From Ovis canadensis (lineage: Eukaryota; Chordata; Mammalia; Artiodactyla; Bovidae): 64,000 nt of DNA. The notes under the pieces are model-generated. The model worked only from the letters and a program-made list of their open reading frames with translations. It was not told where the DNA came from and did no database searches. The DNA lies in the NCBI RefSeq assembly GCF_042477335.2, contig NC_091246.1, positions 108,095,001 through 108,159,000 of the forward strand, given 5' to 3'. A program made the position numbers and the translations under genes. Positions 11,828-21,829 of this stretch are shown one piece after another. The first letter of the stretch is position 1. Each line of letters starts with the position of its first letter.

Positions 11828-12806
11828 TCCAATAAAAAAAAGGGCCAAAGAACTAAAGACACATTTCTCCCAAGAAGACACACAGATGGCTAACAAACAC
11901 ATGAAAAGATGCTCAACGTCACTCATGGTCAGAGAAATGCAAATCAAAACCGCAATGAGGTATCATCTCACGACGGTCAGAATGGCTGCTGTCAAAAAGT
12001 CTACAAACAATAAATGCTGGAGAGGGTGTGGAGAAAAGGGAACCCTCTTACACTGTTGGTGGGAATGCAAACTAGTACAGCCACTATGGAGAACAGTGTG
12101 GAGATTCCTTAAAAAACTGGAAATAGAACTACCTTATGACCCAGCAATCCCACTTCTGGGCATACACACCGAGGAAACCAGAACTGAAAGAGACACGTGT
12201 ACCCCAATGTTCATCGCAGCACTGTTTATAATGGCCAGGACATGGAAGCAACCTAGATGTCCATCAGCAGATGAATGGATAAGAAAGCTGTGGTACATAC
12301 ACACAATGGAGTATTACTCAGCCATTAAAAAGAATACATTTGAATCAGTTCTAATGAGGTGGGTGAAACTGGAGCCTATTATACAGAGTGAAGTAATCCA
12401 AAAACAAAAACACCAATACAGTATACTAATGCATATATATGGAATTTATAAGATGGTAATGATGACCCTGTATGCAAGACAGCAAAAGAGACACAAATAT
12501 AAAGAACAGACTTTTGGACTCTGTGGGAGAAGGCGAGGGTGGGATGATTTGAGAGAATAGCATTGAAACATGTATATCACCATATGTGAAACAGATCACC
12601 AGTGCAAAATCGATGCATGAAGCAGGGCACCCAAAACCGGTGCTCTGGGACAACCCAGAAGAATGGGTGGGGAGGGAGGTGGGAGGGGAGTTCAGGATGG
12701 TGGGACACAGGTACACCCATGGCTGATTCATGTTGATGTATGGCAGAAGCCTCCACAATATTTCAAAGCCTCCAATAAAATAAATAAATAAAATTTTTTA
12801 AAAAAG
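11828..12806 (+). mobile_element. L1 LINE, 5'-truncated, with a long ORF2 C-terminal open frame
   Basis: A 246-codon open frame (ATG at 11820 supplied by host DNA) matches the C-terminal part of L1 ORF2. It includes the cysteine-containing block [18 protein letters not shown] and the [13 protein letters not shown] and EYYSAIKKN landmarks. The endonuclease and RT domains are missing, so it cannot move itself. The 3' UTR ends in aataaaataaataaata. TSDs aatgaacaa lie at 11819-11827 and 12807-12815. The intact frame suggests a fairly recent artiodactyl L1 copy, not a host gene. Confidence 0.92.
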
Positions 12807-13004
12807 AATGAACAACAACATTTTTTTAGTCAAAAATTTCTTTAAAATGTGAAACTGTGGATCTAAGCCAAAGGGTGGATCCCAGACCATCAGAGTTTTC
12901 ATCACCTAGGAGCTTGTTAGGAATGTAACTTCTTGGACCCCACCCCAGACTGAATGAATCAGAATTTGGGGTGGGGATGAGAAGGTGGCTCAGCAATCTG
13001 TTTT

Positions 13005-13129
13005 TATTTTATTTTATTTTATTATTGACACCTCATGGCTTGCAGGATCTTAGTTCCCTGATCAGGGGTCAAACCTGGGGCCCTGGTGATGAGAGCGCTG
13101 AGTCCTAACCACTGGACCCCCTGGAAAGC
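13005..13129 (-). mobile_element. CHR-type SINE with TSD
   Basis: Antisense copy flanked by the 16-bp direct repeat ctcagcaatctgtttt at 12989-13004 and 13130-13145. Confidence 0.9.
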
Positions 13130-13165
13130 CTCAGCAATCTGTTTTGAGAGTCCCTTCAGGTACTA

Positions 13166-13383
13166 TGGGGGCTTCCCTGGTGGCTTAGTGGTAAAGAATC
13201 CACCTGCTTTGCAGGAGACATGGGTTCAATCCCTGGGTCAGGATGATCCCCTGGAGGAGGAAATGGCAACCCACTCCAGTATTCTTGCCTGCGAAACCCC
13301 ATGGACAGAGGAGCCTGGCGGGCTACAGTCCATGGGTTTGCAAAGAGTCAGACATGACTTAGTGACTAAACCAACAGGACTAC
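13166..13383 (+). mobile_element. Bov-tA SINE with TSD
   Basis: Sense copy flanked by caggtacta at 13157-13165 and 13384-13392. Confidence 0.92.
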
Positions 13384-13392
13384 CAGGTACTA

Positions 13393-13789
13393 CAGTTTAA
13401 TAACCACTGGCTTAATGCACGCGAGAAGATTTTTGAAATAAGATGTTTTTGGATGTGTTCCTCTCAAGGTAAATGTAGCTCTAGATTACCCCTGACCATT
13501 CTTTAGACATCTGCATCCATATATAAGTCATGACAACCACAGCAGAGAATTAACTTGGGTTTATTAATACTAGTGCTAAGACATTAAGAGCTAGGGCACA
13601 AAGCAGTGTATTATCTCTATTTGCAGAATTTTCTGTATCTAGCAGGCTTTAGTATCCCCGAGAACTTCTGATTTAGTATCCCCAGAAGAGAAAAAATTCC
13701 CACAGAGCGAGCTGACATCAGTGCATTTCAGAGTCTCAAATGGCTAATAGCTGTACTTGGACAGCACATTTCAGAAAGAATATTGAACC
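13393..13789. other. Unique sequence, nothing recognised
   Basis: Non-repetitive intergenic sequence. Confidence 0.4.
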
Positions 13790-13870
13790 TATGGCTGATT
13801 CATGTTGATGTTTGGTAGAAACCAATGCAGTGTTGTAAAGCAATTATCCTTCAATTAAAAATAAGTAAAT
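13790..13870 (+). mobile_element. L1 3' tail
   Basis: cctatggctgattcatgttg ... caattatccttcaattaaa is the terminal L1 3' UTR of artiodactyls. Confidence 0.8.
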
Positions 13871-13884
13871 TAGAAAGAATACTG

Positions 13885-13945
13885 AGTGCTCAGTCATTTC
13901 AGTCCTGTCCAACCGTTTGTGACCCCACAGACTGTAGTCTGATGG
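13885..13945 (-). mobile_element. Bov-A fragment
   Basis: About 60 bases of antisense Bov-A (cagtcatttcagtcctgtcc ... gactgtagtctgatgggctg). Confidence 0.7.
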
Positions 13946-14320
13946 GCTGAACCCATGAAGACTCCCAGCGCACACGGTGTTTGCTTGAGGGTTTCTCCTC
14001 CAGAGCTGAGCGCACAGCTTTAGGTGACTGCTCCTTCAGAGCACCCTGGACATCTCATTAGGAGGGAATAACCCGGCACGCAGTGTGCTGCTCTCCCTTT
14101 CCCAAGCATGTGAGGAGAAAAACAAACATCATTATGGGTTAAAAGCAGAGCCCTCCCCTCCCCACCCCTGAAGGAATGTTAACACATTCTGAAGTAACTC
14201 AGAGCCTCTCATATTTGGTTTGACCGTGAGCCAGTGACCCAACAGTGAGGTGCGGACACCATGGAGACGGGCAGAACTGAGACGTCAGCATCCAGGCCTG
14301 GATTCTGGGCCAGGCTGTGT
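13946..14320. other. Unique sequence, nothing recognised
   Basis: Non-repetitive; leads into a possible MIR trace around 14320-14380 and 14553-14600. Confidence 0.35.
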
Positions 14321-14380
14321 GTGAACTTGTTGTATGACTTTGACCTGACACACCCCTTGACCTGAGTCCTGCAGTTTCTT

Positions 14381-14548
14381 ATTCTCTTCCTCCTCCTCCT
14401 TTTTTTAAACCTAAGAACTAACCATTTTATTTATTTATTTTTAAATTTTTGGCCATGCCTCATGGCATGAGGGATCTTCCCCAATTAGGGGTAGAACCCC
14501 TGCCCCCACTGGAAGCAGAGTCCTAACCACTGGACCACCAGGGAAATC
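14381..14548 (-). mobile_element. CHR-type SINE with TSD
   Basis: Antisense copy flanked by cctgcagtttctt (14368-14380) and cctgtagtttctt (14549-14561). It may split an old MIR. Confidence 0.8.
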
Positions 14549-14705
14549 CCTGTAGTTTCTTCTTAAGGATGGTAATATAATCCACCATTGGCTGTAACCA
14601 CTGGGTGGTTACAATAGCAGAAGGAGATGAATGTAAAATCATTCTGAAAAACAAAAGCAATATTGTAAATAGAATCTACTTATCATCTATTTATTTACCT
14701 GTATC

Positions 14706-14870
14706 TGATACCATAATATTAAGAATTAATAATATGCTGCAGGTGGGGATCTACTGTTTTCAGCTTGCAAAAGTGGAAAATGACTTAGTTGATTTCAAAT
14801 AAATTTTTTAAATCATGAGCAAAACATTTAATCTAGAATTGTTTTGATGCAGCAAAACTATTTAGATGGA
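14706..14870 (+). repeat. Local tandem duplication, copy 1
   Basis: About 165 bases (gataccataatattaagaat ... aaaactatttagatgg) that recur at 15080-15243 with substitutions and small gaps. Confidence 0.8.
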
Positions 14871-14874
14871 TATA

Positions 14875-15075
14875 AGGTTGCTCAGATGGTAAATGATCCA
14901 CCTGCAATGCAGGAGACCCAGGTTCGACCCCTGGTTCGGGAAGATCCCCTGGAGAAGGGAATGGCTAGCCACTCCAGTATTCTTGCCTGGGAAATCCCAG
15001 AAATGGAGGAGGCCTGGTGGGCTACAGTCCCTGGGGTCACAAGAAATTGAACATGACTGAGTGATTGAGCACACA
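14875..15075 (+). mobile_element. Bov-tA SINE between the duplicated copies
   Basis: Sense copy, ggttgctcagatggtaaatg to gaacatgactgagtgattgag. Confidence 0.88.
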
Positions 15076-15079
15076 CATC

Positions 15080-15243
15080 TCATACCATAATATTGAGAAT
15101 TAATAATATGGCTGCTGATAGGGAGCTATTGTTTTCAGCTTGGAAAAGTAGAAAATGACTTAGTTGATTTCAAATACTTTTTTTTTTTACATCATGAAAA
15201 AAAATTCAACTAGGATTACCTTGACATGGCAAACAGATAGTTA
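15080..15243 (+). repeat. Local tandem duplication, copy 2
   Basis: Second copy of the 14706-14870 unit. Shared stretches include gaattaataatatg and aaaatgacttagttgatttc; divergence is visible but clearly less than 25%. Confidence 0.8.
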
Positions 15244-15516
15244 TTAGAAGCCCTAATTGAAAAGCCTCCATCAACCAACTTGTAAAGAACCATGTGAATG
15301 CTTTAGACAATCCCCAAATAAAACTGGCTGTCATCTGGTCCTGTGTAAAGGGAAGGGGTGAGACTCATGATTTCCTGTTGACACTGGGCATTTATAAGTA
15401 CTGGACGTTTTAACTTTCTATAGAGGAACTAGGAAGGAAACAGGCAGGTAGATTATAGAGCAACCAGATACTTTTCTATACAAACTAGGACATTTTTATG
15501 AGTAAAAGGAAGCATG
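15244..15516. other. Unique sequence, nothing recognised
   Basis: Non-repetitive, up to the TSD of the BovB. Confidence 0.4.
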
Positions 15517-15526
15517 AATGATAATT

Positions 15527-15842
15527 GTTGTTGTTGTTGAGTTGCCCAGTCATATCTGACTCTCTGCGTTCCCATGGACTGCAGCACGCCAGGCCTGCAG
15601 CACACCGTCTCCCAAAGTTTTCCCAAGTTCATGTCCGTTGAGTCAGGGATGCCATCCAGCCATCTCATTCTCTGCCACCCCCTTCTCCTGCCTTCAGTCT
15701 TTCCCTGCATCAGGGTCTTCTCTAATGAGCTGGCTGTTTGCATCAGGGGGTCAAAGTATTAGAGCTTCAGCTTCAGCATCAGTCCTTCCAATGAATATTC
15801 AGGCTTGATTTCCCTTAAGACTGACTGATTTGATCTCTGTGT
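15527..15842 (-). mobile_element. 5'-truncated BovB with perfect TSD
   Basis: Antisense BovB 3' end with a (GTT)n-rich terminus. The 10-bp TSD aatgataatt lies at 15517-15526 and 15843-15852. Confidence 0.92.
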
Positions 15843-15852
15843 AATGATAATT

Positions 15853-16716
15853 AACCAGGCACAAACTAGGACTGTTCCTGGTAAACCAGGACCTGTGCCT
15901 CTGAGTTACAAACTAGTAAACTCACCTTCACAAGGTGAGGTCAGGATAGAAGATTCTTCAGTGTCCAGGCTTTCTGTACTGAGGCTGACCCGGGCACACG
16001 TGGTGGGCAGCAGACTGTAGGGACCCTGCGGACTGTCTCCTGATGTGCTGAGGGGGGCCACTTCAGGCCGCGAGGGCAGAAGAAATGAGCCCAGGTTTCT
16101 TTGAAGTGCAGCATCAGAGACGCACCTGAGCTGGCATCTCTGAAGCCGCAGGACCAGGCACACCAGCCTGGCATGTAGGGAGCAGAGACGAGTGACTGTG
16201 ATAACAGCTCCCGGCCAGTGTCAAGTCCACCAAATAGAGTCGCCAAGAGCTCCCAGGTCTCTGGCAAGGGCTCCAGACATAAATCAAAGAGCAATCTTCT
16301 CATATTGGCAGCGTGGGGGACCGGCCACTTGTCACCTGTCAGTGTTCCCACTTTGGCCACACATGTGGAGAGTAATTACAGCCAGCTGGCGGTGTCATCT
16401 GAGAGTTATGATGGCCAGAGCAGGACCTGGGGACGCTGTAAAAACAGGGGATGAAGGGCACCCGTGTCTGGACATGTGGCCTACCTGTCATTGTTGCCAT
16501 CGGCTCCCAGAGTCACAGGAAATCCCTGAGAAATAGTTTCCCTCTGAGGTGTTCCCTCTCAGGATTTATATAAAATGCCCTCTTTCTTAATATCTCCAGC
16601 ACCTGCTTGTGAAAGAATATTTCTGCCTCATATCCGTGTCAGGGGAAGAGGCCTCAGGAGATCTTCCAAAAGGGATTCCAGGGATAAATCAGTGTTCACA
16701 AGAATCTCATGTTACT
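15853..16716. other. Unique sequence with moderately long chance frames
   Basis: About 0.86 kb, moderately GC-rich. Minus-strand frames up to 139 codons (15941-16360) have no recognisable domain, and I do not call a gene. Confidence 0.4.
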
Positions 16717-16853
16717 GTTGTTGAGTGGCTCAGTTGTGTCTGACTCTGTGGGATTTCCCAGGCAAGAATACTGGATGGGCTACAAATCCCTTCTCCAGGG
16801 GATCTCCTGTGTTTGCAGGTGGGTTCTTCACTGCTCAGCTGCCCGGGAAGCCT
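16717..16853 (-). mobile_element. Bov-tA fragment, antisense
   Basis: Internally deleted antisense copy (ggctcagttgtgtctgactc ... gctgcccgggaagcctg). It faces the sense copy immediately to the right. Confidence 0.8.
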
Positions 16854-16860
16854 GAACGCT

Positions 16861-17075
16861 CTTCCCAGGTGGCGCTAGTGGTAAGGAACCTGATTGCCAA
16901 AGCCGGAGACATAAGGGATGTGGGTTTGATCCCTGGGTTGAGAAGTTTCCCGGCAGAAGGAAACGGCAACCCACTCCAGTATTCTTGCCTGGAGAATCCC
17001 ATAGACAGAGGAGCCTGGCGGGCTACAGTCCATAGGGTTGCTAAGAGTCAGACACAGCTAAAGCGACTGAGCTCT
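16861..17075 (+). mobile_element. Bov-tA SINE
   Basis: Sense copy from cttcccaggtggcgctagtgg. With 16717-16853 it forms an inverted pair 8 bp apart. Confidence 0.9.
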
Positions 17076-17735
17076 CAAGCACCAACTCACAAAAGAATCC
17101 TGGGCCTTGCATTACACACTGAGGACTCTGAGATAGTGAATGCATTTAAAAACAGTCTTGTGATCATGTCGGTGTTTTAAATTAAGTAGTGATAGACCTA
17201 GAAGCAGCACATTGTTATTGCCATGGTATTCATCAGCCTTGGAACACATGAAAATCCCGTGATTAGTTCGCAACTGTTTTCCAGCACAGCCTTTTCTTGG
17301 TAAACACATTAAAAAGGGGTTTGAAAGGTTAGCTATGTTCTAACTTCTGGGAAAAATCATTTCTTATCCTGGAGAAGTAGCAGTTCCCAAGGCCAGATGA
17401 ACTTTCTGCTTTTTTCCCTCCAATTCTGATAAAGAGTGGGTCAGAACTCTGCTGCTACAACTTCTAAATCCTGTTCTTTCCAGGAAAGATAATCTCTCCA
17501 GTGACCATTCAGTCCTCTTGCCAAATAAATACACAAACATATGTAATGTTCTATGTTTCAGAACAGTCATGGTGGTGTTTGAAGGAAGCAGATTCCCACC
17601 CTCGGTGATGCTGGGAAATTGGACATGTTCATGTCAGTGCCAGGCCCTTCTGCCCAGGGGGAGATTCTGAGACTTCCTTTTATTCTATTTGGATGTTCGG
17701 TCTTCTCACACGTCTAACAATTACTTGGCAGTTTA
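17076..17735. other. Unique sequence, nothing recognised
   Basis: Non-repetitive. Minus-strand frame 17364-17570 begins MTVLKH, a chance likeness to the GALNTL6 C-terminus. Confidence 0.4.
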
Positions 17736-17895
17736 AGGTTTTTTGTTTTTTTTTTTTAAGTATTTATCTATCTATTTGAGTCGCACCAGATCTTAGCTGC
17801 AGCATGTGGGATCTAGTTCTCCGACTGGGGATCAAACCCCTGCCCTCTGCATTGGGAGCGGGCAGTCTTAACCACTGAGTCACAGGGAAGTCCCT
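17736..17895 (-). mobile_element. CHR-type SINE
   Basis: Antisense copy with a T-rich left end and the head ccactgagtcacagggaagtccc. Confidence 0.85.
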
Positions 17896-18866
17896 TGAGG
17901 ATCTAATTTTGGCTTTCATATCCCAGGCTTCTCTTGGAAAAAATCTTCTAGTTTTAATTTTTTTTTGTATTACATCCTTTAAGTCAAAGTAAGAGTACAA
18001 GGCCCTCTGAGATCAGGAAAGCAACCCATTGTGATCCCAGGTGTCCCACCTAAAGGCTGCAGTGTTCAGGTTCTCTCCGGGGTCAGTGCTGAGCGGGTTA
18101 TGGCCAGCTTCCCCCGATGAGAGCGTCCTTGAATACTGCAGGTCCAGGCTTTCCAGGGCGCAGCCCATGGGGCTGGCTCTTTGGTGTGACTGTAAGCAGC
18201 AGTCAACTGTTTAATGACCTAGTGTGGATTTTTATAGACTCATCTCCTTCTACAACCAGGTTGCTCTCTGAACACTTGAGATAAATCTTCACCCACTCTC
18301 TGAAATTGTTCAACACACAGGTTAATTTCTCATTATCGATTTTCTCCACCATGCATCTTGAATACTTCGAGATCTCTTGACCGACACACACGAAAATCTC
18401 TGCGACTGTCAATTTAAAAAGAATAGTTCTTCAAAAGAATGCTTGAAACATCAGTAAGGAGAATGAAGTAACTCTTCCCCACCTATTAGCAGGGCAGTGT
18501 AACTGGATGTTGGATTAGATTTCAAGGAGAGAACACAATCAGGAACATTTATAAGAAGCGGTTTCATCTGTTTAAGCTTCTGAACGTGAGTGCTATTCTC
18601 GTAGGTGTCCCCAGGCAGGTATGTTATTGTCATCGAGGACTGAACATTCCAAGTGAAATCAGAGTAATGACCTGAACCTTCTTGGATGAGGTAAGGGTCA
18701 ATGCAACACAGGAGGAAAAGCACTGGACACGAGGCACTAAAAGGCCCTTTCACCCTGTTAGAATTAGGACCATTTCCTCTAGGCTTTTGCTATTCATCTA
18801 TGAAAACAAACAGATTGGATTCTAAGAGTCTTCCTAGTTCTAAAATTCAGTGCTTCTCTATCCAAG
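17896..18866. other. Unique sequence with minus-strand frames of unknown meaning
   Basis: Two minus-strand frames (69 codons at 18203-18412; 100 codons at 18451-18753) match nothing I know and have no splice or start context. I treat them as chance. Confidence 0.35.
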
Positions 18867-18867
18867 A

Positions 18868-18900
<33 letters not shown>

Positions 18901-18902
18901 AT
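18867..18902. repeat. (CT)n(TA)n microsatellite
   Basis: A CT run of about 14 bases is followed by a TA run of about 22 bases. Confidence 0.95.
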
Positions 18903-18932
18903 TAATATAAAACAGAGTTAAAACAACAAAAC

Positions 18933-19050
18933 TCACTCCAGTGTTCTTGCCTGGAGAATCTCAGGGATGGGGGAGCCTGGTGGGCTGCTGTCTGTGGGGT
19001 CTCAGAGTCAGACACGACTGGAGTGACTTAGCAGCAGCAGTAGCAGCAGC
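18933..19050 (+). mobile_element. Bov-A unit
   Basis: Sense Bov-A monomer (cactccagtgttcttgcctgg ... gacttagcagcagcagtagc), the half typical of Bov-A2. Confidence 0.85.
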
Positions 19051-19291
19051 CAAACCACAAAAGCAAAAGAAAAACCATTTTCTACCTGGAAAAAAAAAAA
19101 AAAAGCTTGAGAAATGTCTGTATGACAAAATATCATTCTTTCCTCTACAGGCTTATCTCCATATATTCTTCCCCTACCCCGACTGTTATGGAAGAGTAAA
19201 AAAAAATTGTTTTAAGGATTAAATGTTCCATTTAGGTTTTAAATCATCCCTGGAATACTGCCCCATGAATAGAAAATGGGGTCAGAAGCAC

Positions 19292-19297
19292 TTTATT
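19292..19297 (-). terminator. Distal alternative polyadenylation signal (AATAAA)
   Basis: A third minus-strand AATAAA, about 1.1 kb after the stop, still in non-repetitive sequence. Confidence 0.3.
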
Positions 19298-19487
19298 AAT
19301 GGAAAGTCTTTCAATGTGCGTCCAAGAAAAACAAAAGCATTATTAATATCTACACTATAAAACAATTGAACAACAACAAAAAGAAAAGGCAGCCCAATGC
19401 AAGGCCCAACCAGTTCTATGTCCCCAGCCCTTACCAGACGTAACTGAAGTGTACCAAGTCATTTTCACACGTTTCTTGGAGTGTAGA

Positions 19488-19493
19488 TTTATT
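19488..19493 (-). terminator. Alternative polyadenylation signal (AATAAA)
   Basis: A second minus-strand AATAAA, about 905 nt after the GALNTL6 stop. It would give a longer UTR if the proximal site is skipped. Confidence 0.35.
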
Positions 19494-19689
19494 TGGATTT
19501 CAGAATCTCCTCAACAAATTACATCAGCCTCACTCCATGTCCTTCCTTAATAAAACAACGACTGAACTAACATCAGACTCTGAAAATTCTAAAAATAATA
19601 GAAGAGTAAAAATAGATTTTCCTAGTGAAATTCCTCTCCTAAACCTTACATGATTTTGCTGCTTCCATGAAATATTTCTCTTTGGAGTA

Positions 19690-20397
19690 ACTCGGTAGCA
19701 TAGTTTTTTATTCGCGTTTGCTTTCAACTGGATTCATACAAGGGCACTAAGTTAGAACTCCAGCTGGCTTGTGGAGCATGAACTTTTATGACCAGTAAGT
19801 TACCTCTGCTGTGAAAGGAAAGTGACAGACGTCAGTGATGGAGACGCTGGAAGTCGGTTTCGTGATGTAATTTAAGTCTCAGCACACCCATGGCAAAATA
19901 ACACAAGAACACAGAATGGTATGCGCACTCTAGAATCCTCTGCAGCACTCTGAACCATTCTAGTTGGAGAACGGGCTCATTCTAAACCTTCAACAGGCTG
20001 TTGGAGAGGCCACACCCTCCATCTCCACCCCCACCCACCCACTTAATAGGATCCATTCATAGCTACTCACTACTGCAGGATTTGACCTGAGAAATGCTAG
20101 GATTTGTTAACTCAGCAGTTGTTTGGAAAGGTCCCTAAGTCATCTGTGCCCTTGGCCAGCAAGGGGACTGCTCAAAGTTCTCGGAAGCAGCTGGCGAGGT
20201 TCTCAGCCAAGTTCTTCGGGATGCAGGAAGTTCTTTAGGATGCCCTACTTGGACAAGGCATTTACAGATATTTCCAACCAGGCTTCCTGGATCTAGGAAA
20301 AGTTATTCCTGACTCCTTTGACCCAGAGGCTGGCTAAAGTTGAATTTTTTATCATCTGTAGGGAATCACTCTTTTCGTCCTTCCGTTTTCTTTCTTC
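19690..20397 (-). other. GALNTL6: Probable GALNTL6 3' untranslated region
   Basis: About 0.7 kb of non-repetitive sequence follows the TAG stop on the minus strand and leads to an AATAAA at 19712-19707. I infer this as the UTR from the stop codon, the absence of recognisable SINE/LINE insertions and the polyadenylation hexamer. The true 3' end could lie further, near 19475 or 19275. Confidence 0.6.
19707..19712 (-). terminator. Proximal polyadenylation signal (AATAAA) for GALNTL6
   Basis: A canonical AATAAA on the minus strand, about 690 nt after the stop codon. It is the first such hexamer I found in the sense of the gene. Cleavage would be expected about 10-30 nt further, near 19680-19695. 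Confidence 0.5.
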
Positions 20398-20565
20398 CTA
20401 GGAGCTGGCATGGTAGTTAAATTTTTCTAAAACAGTCATATTAATATGTTCAAAAACCCACTGCTGAGTCTCTGAGAGAGGATCGCATCTGGCCATGAAG
20501 ATCTTCTTCTCTGCAGGGTTACAGTCCATGCAGCTGTTACTCACAGGATGGAACAACGTTCTGTC
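20398..20565 (-). CDS. GALNTL6: GALNTL6 terminal coding exon: third (gamma) trefoil lobe, C-terminus and stop
   Basis: This exon encodes 55 residues followed by TAG. It begins [20 protein letters not shown] after a strong acceptor with a long pyrimidine tract (ccctgcag|GAC), and ends [17 protein letters not shown]. It contains CMD (CLD motif) and TQQW (QxW motif) of the last lobe, cysteines at SCMDC and ARCDP, and an NMT N-glycosylation sequon near the C-terminus. Phase 0 entry fits the 41433 donor; the intervening intron is 20,867 bp. The TVLEKFN tail is typical of the GALNT10/GALNTL6 group, and the [21 protein letters not shown] block is what I recall for GALNTL6. No ATG-initiated frame covers the exon, so ORF scanning misses it. 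Its product would be the C-terminus of a type II Golgi membrane enzyme. Published data on whether GALNTL6 has transferase activity are not something I can assess here. Confidence 0.93.
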   Translation of the reverse strand, partial: DRTLFHPVSNSCMDCNPAEKKIFMARCDPLSETQQWVFEHINMTVLEKFNYHASS

Positions 20566-20711
20566 CTGCAGGGATGGGAAAGGAAGGGAGAGATGGACAT
20601 CATGTATGGCGAATGTTTGGAACCCAAAATATACAGAGGAAGTAAACAGTCCCTGCTATCTCCGTGTACATTGGCAGTGTGAGAAATAGAATACCTCCCA
20701 AGTCCAACAAT

Positions 20712-21035
20712 GGGCTTCCCTGGTCGCTCAGCTGGTAAAGAAACCACCTGCAATGCAGGTGACCTCGGTTCCATTCCTGGGTCGGGAAGATCCCCTGGAT
20801 AAGGGATGGGCTACCACTCCAGTATTTTGGGGCTTCCCTGTTGGCTCAATCAATAAAGAATCCACCCACAATGTGGGAGACCTGGGCTCGATCCCTGGGT
20901 TGGGAAGATCCCCTGGAGAAGGGGATGGCAACCCCCTCTAGTATTCTTGCCTGGGAAATCCCATGGACAGAGGAGTCTGGTGGGCTACAGTCCATGGGGT
21001 CGCAAAGAATCGGACACCACTGAGCAACAGGCACA
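20712..21035 (+). mobile_element. Two abutting Bov-tA SINEs, the first truncated
   Basis: A first copy (20712-20826) breaks off after ccactccagtatttt. A complete copy (20827-21035) follows at once in the same orientation. Confidence 0.9.
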
Positions 21036-21321
21036 ATACGCCTAGGAGGTGGCGTTGCCATGGGAAACCTGGTTTCCTAGGAACCATTGGTGCCATATGG
21101 GGCCTCCAGAAGTTTCAGCCAGAAACCATTCATTCATTCATTCATTAAAAAAAAATGCAATCCATTCATTTCCTGCTCTGCAGTAAGCATCTTGCTACCT
21201 ACTTAGGTTTTGAAGATGAGAAGTCTACGAGAAGTTGCTAGTTAAGTATCTAGTAATCCAGCTATTTGGGGGAGAGGGATGCATTCAGAAATGGTAATTT
21301 AGTTCATAGTAAACACTGCCA

Positions 21322-21548
21322 TGGGGCTTCCCAGGTGGTTCGGTGGTAAAGAATCTGCCTACCAATGCAGAAGACACAGGAGACGTGGGTTCGACCCCTG
21401 GTTTGGGGAAGATCCCCTGGAGGAGGAAATGGCAACCTACTCCAGGACTCTTGCCTGGAGAATCTCATGGACAGAGCAACCTGGAGGGCTACAGTCTATG
21501 TGGTCACATAGAGTCAGACACGACTGAGGTGACTGAGCATGCACGCAC
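21322..21548 (+). mobile_element. Bov-tA SINE with TSD
   Basis: Sense copy flanked by aaacactgcca (21311-21321) and aaacagtgcca (21549-21559). Confidence 0.92.
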
Positions 21549-21557
21549 AAACAGTGC

Positions 21558-21572
21558 CACACGCGCGCGCGT

Positions 21573-21609
<37 letters not shown>
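21558..21609. repeat. (CG)n(CA)n alternating purine-pyrimidine tract
   Basis: 52 bases of strict pyrimidine-purine alternation: acgcgcgcgcgtgc, then a long CA run. It starts at the right TSD of the Bov-tA. Confidence 0.95.
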
Positions 21610-21612
<3 letters not shown>

Positions 21613-21656
21613 GACCAGAAGAGTCATCATTTCCCTACTCTTTTATTTTCCAAGTT

Positions 21657-21829
21657 AATTAATTTATTTGGCTTCCTCAGGTCTTAGTTGCATCATTGCG
21701 GTGCATGAACTCTCTAGTGTAGGCTCAGTAGTTACCATGTGGGATCTTAGTTCCCCAACCAGGGATTGAACCCGCATCCCCTGCATTGCAAGGTGGATTC
21801 TTAACTGTGAGACCACCAGGGAAGTCCCT
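21657..21829 (-). mobile_element. CHR-type SINE
   Basis: Antisense copy, ttaattaatttatttggcttc to gaccaccagggaagtccct. Confidence 0.88.

Noticed and set aside
11820-12560. 246-codon plus-strand open frame as a host gene
   Set aside because: It matches the L1 ORF2 C-terminus throughout and is bounded by L1 TSDs; the ATG lies in the host flank.
15941-16360. 139-codon minus frame in unique DNA
   Set aside because: No domain, no family resemblance and no promoter or splice support; overlapping frames exist on both strands.
17364-17570. Minus frame beginning MTVLKH as the GALNTL6 C-terminus
   Set aside because: The likeness is a few residues only; the full 55-residue terminal exon was found at 20398-20565.
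18203-18753. Two minus-strand frames (69 and 100 codons) close together
   Set aside because: They resemble no known family, lie downstream of the gene's likely end and have no transcript evidence.
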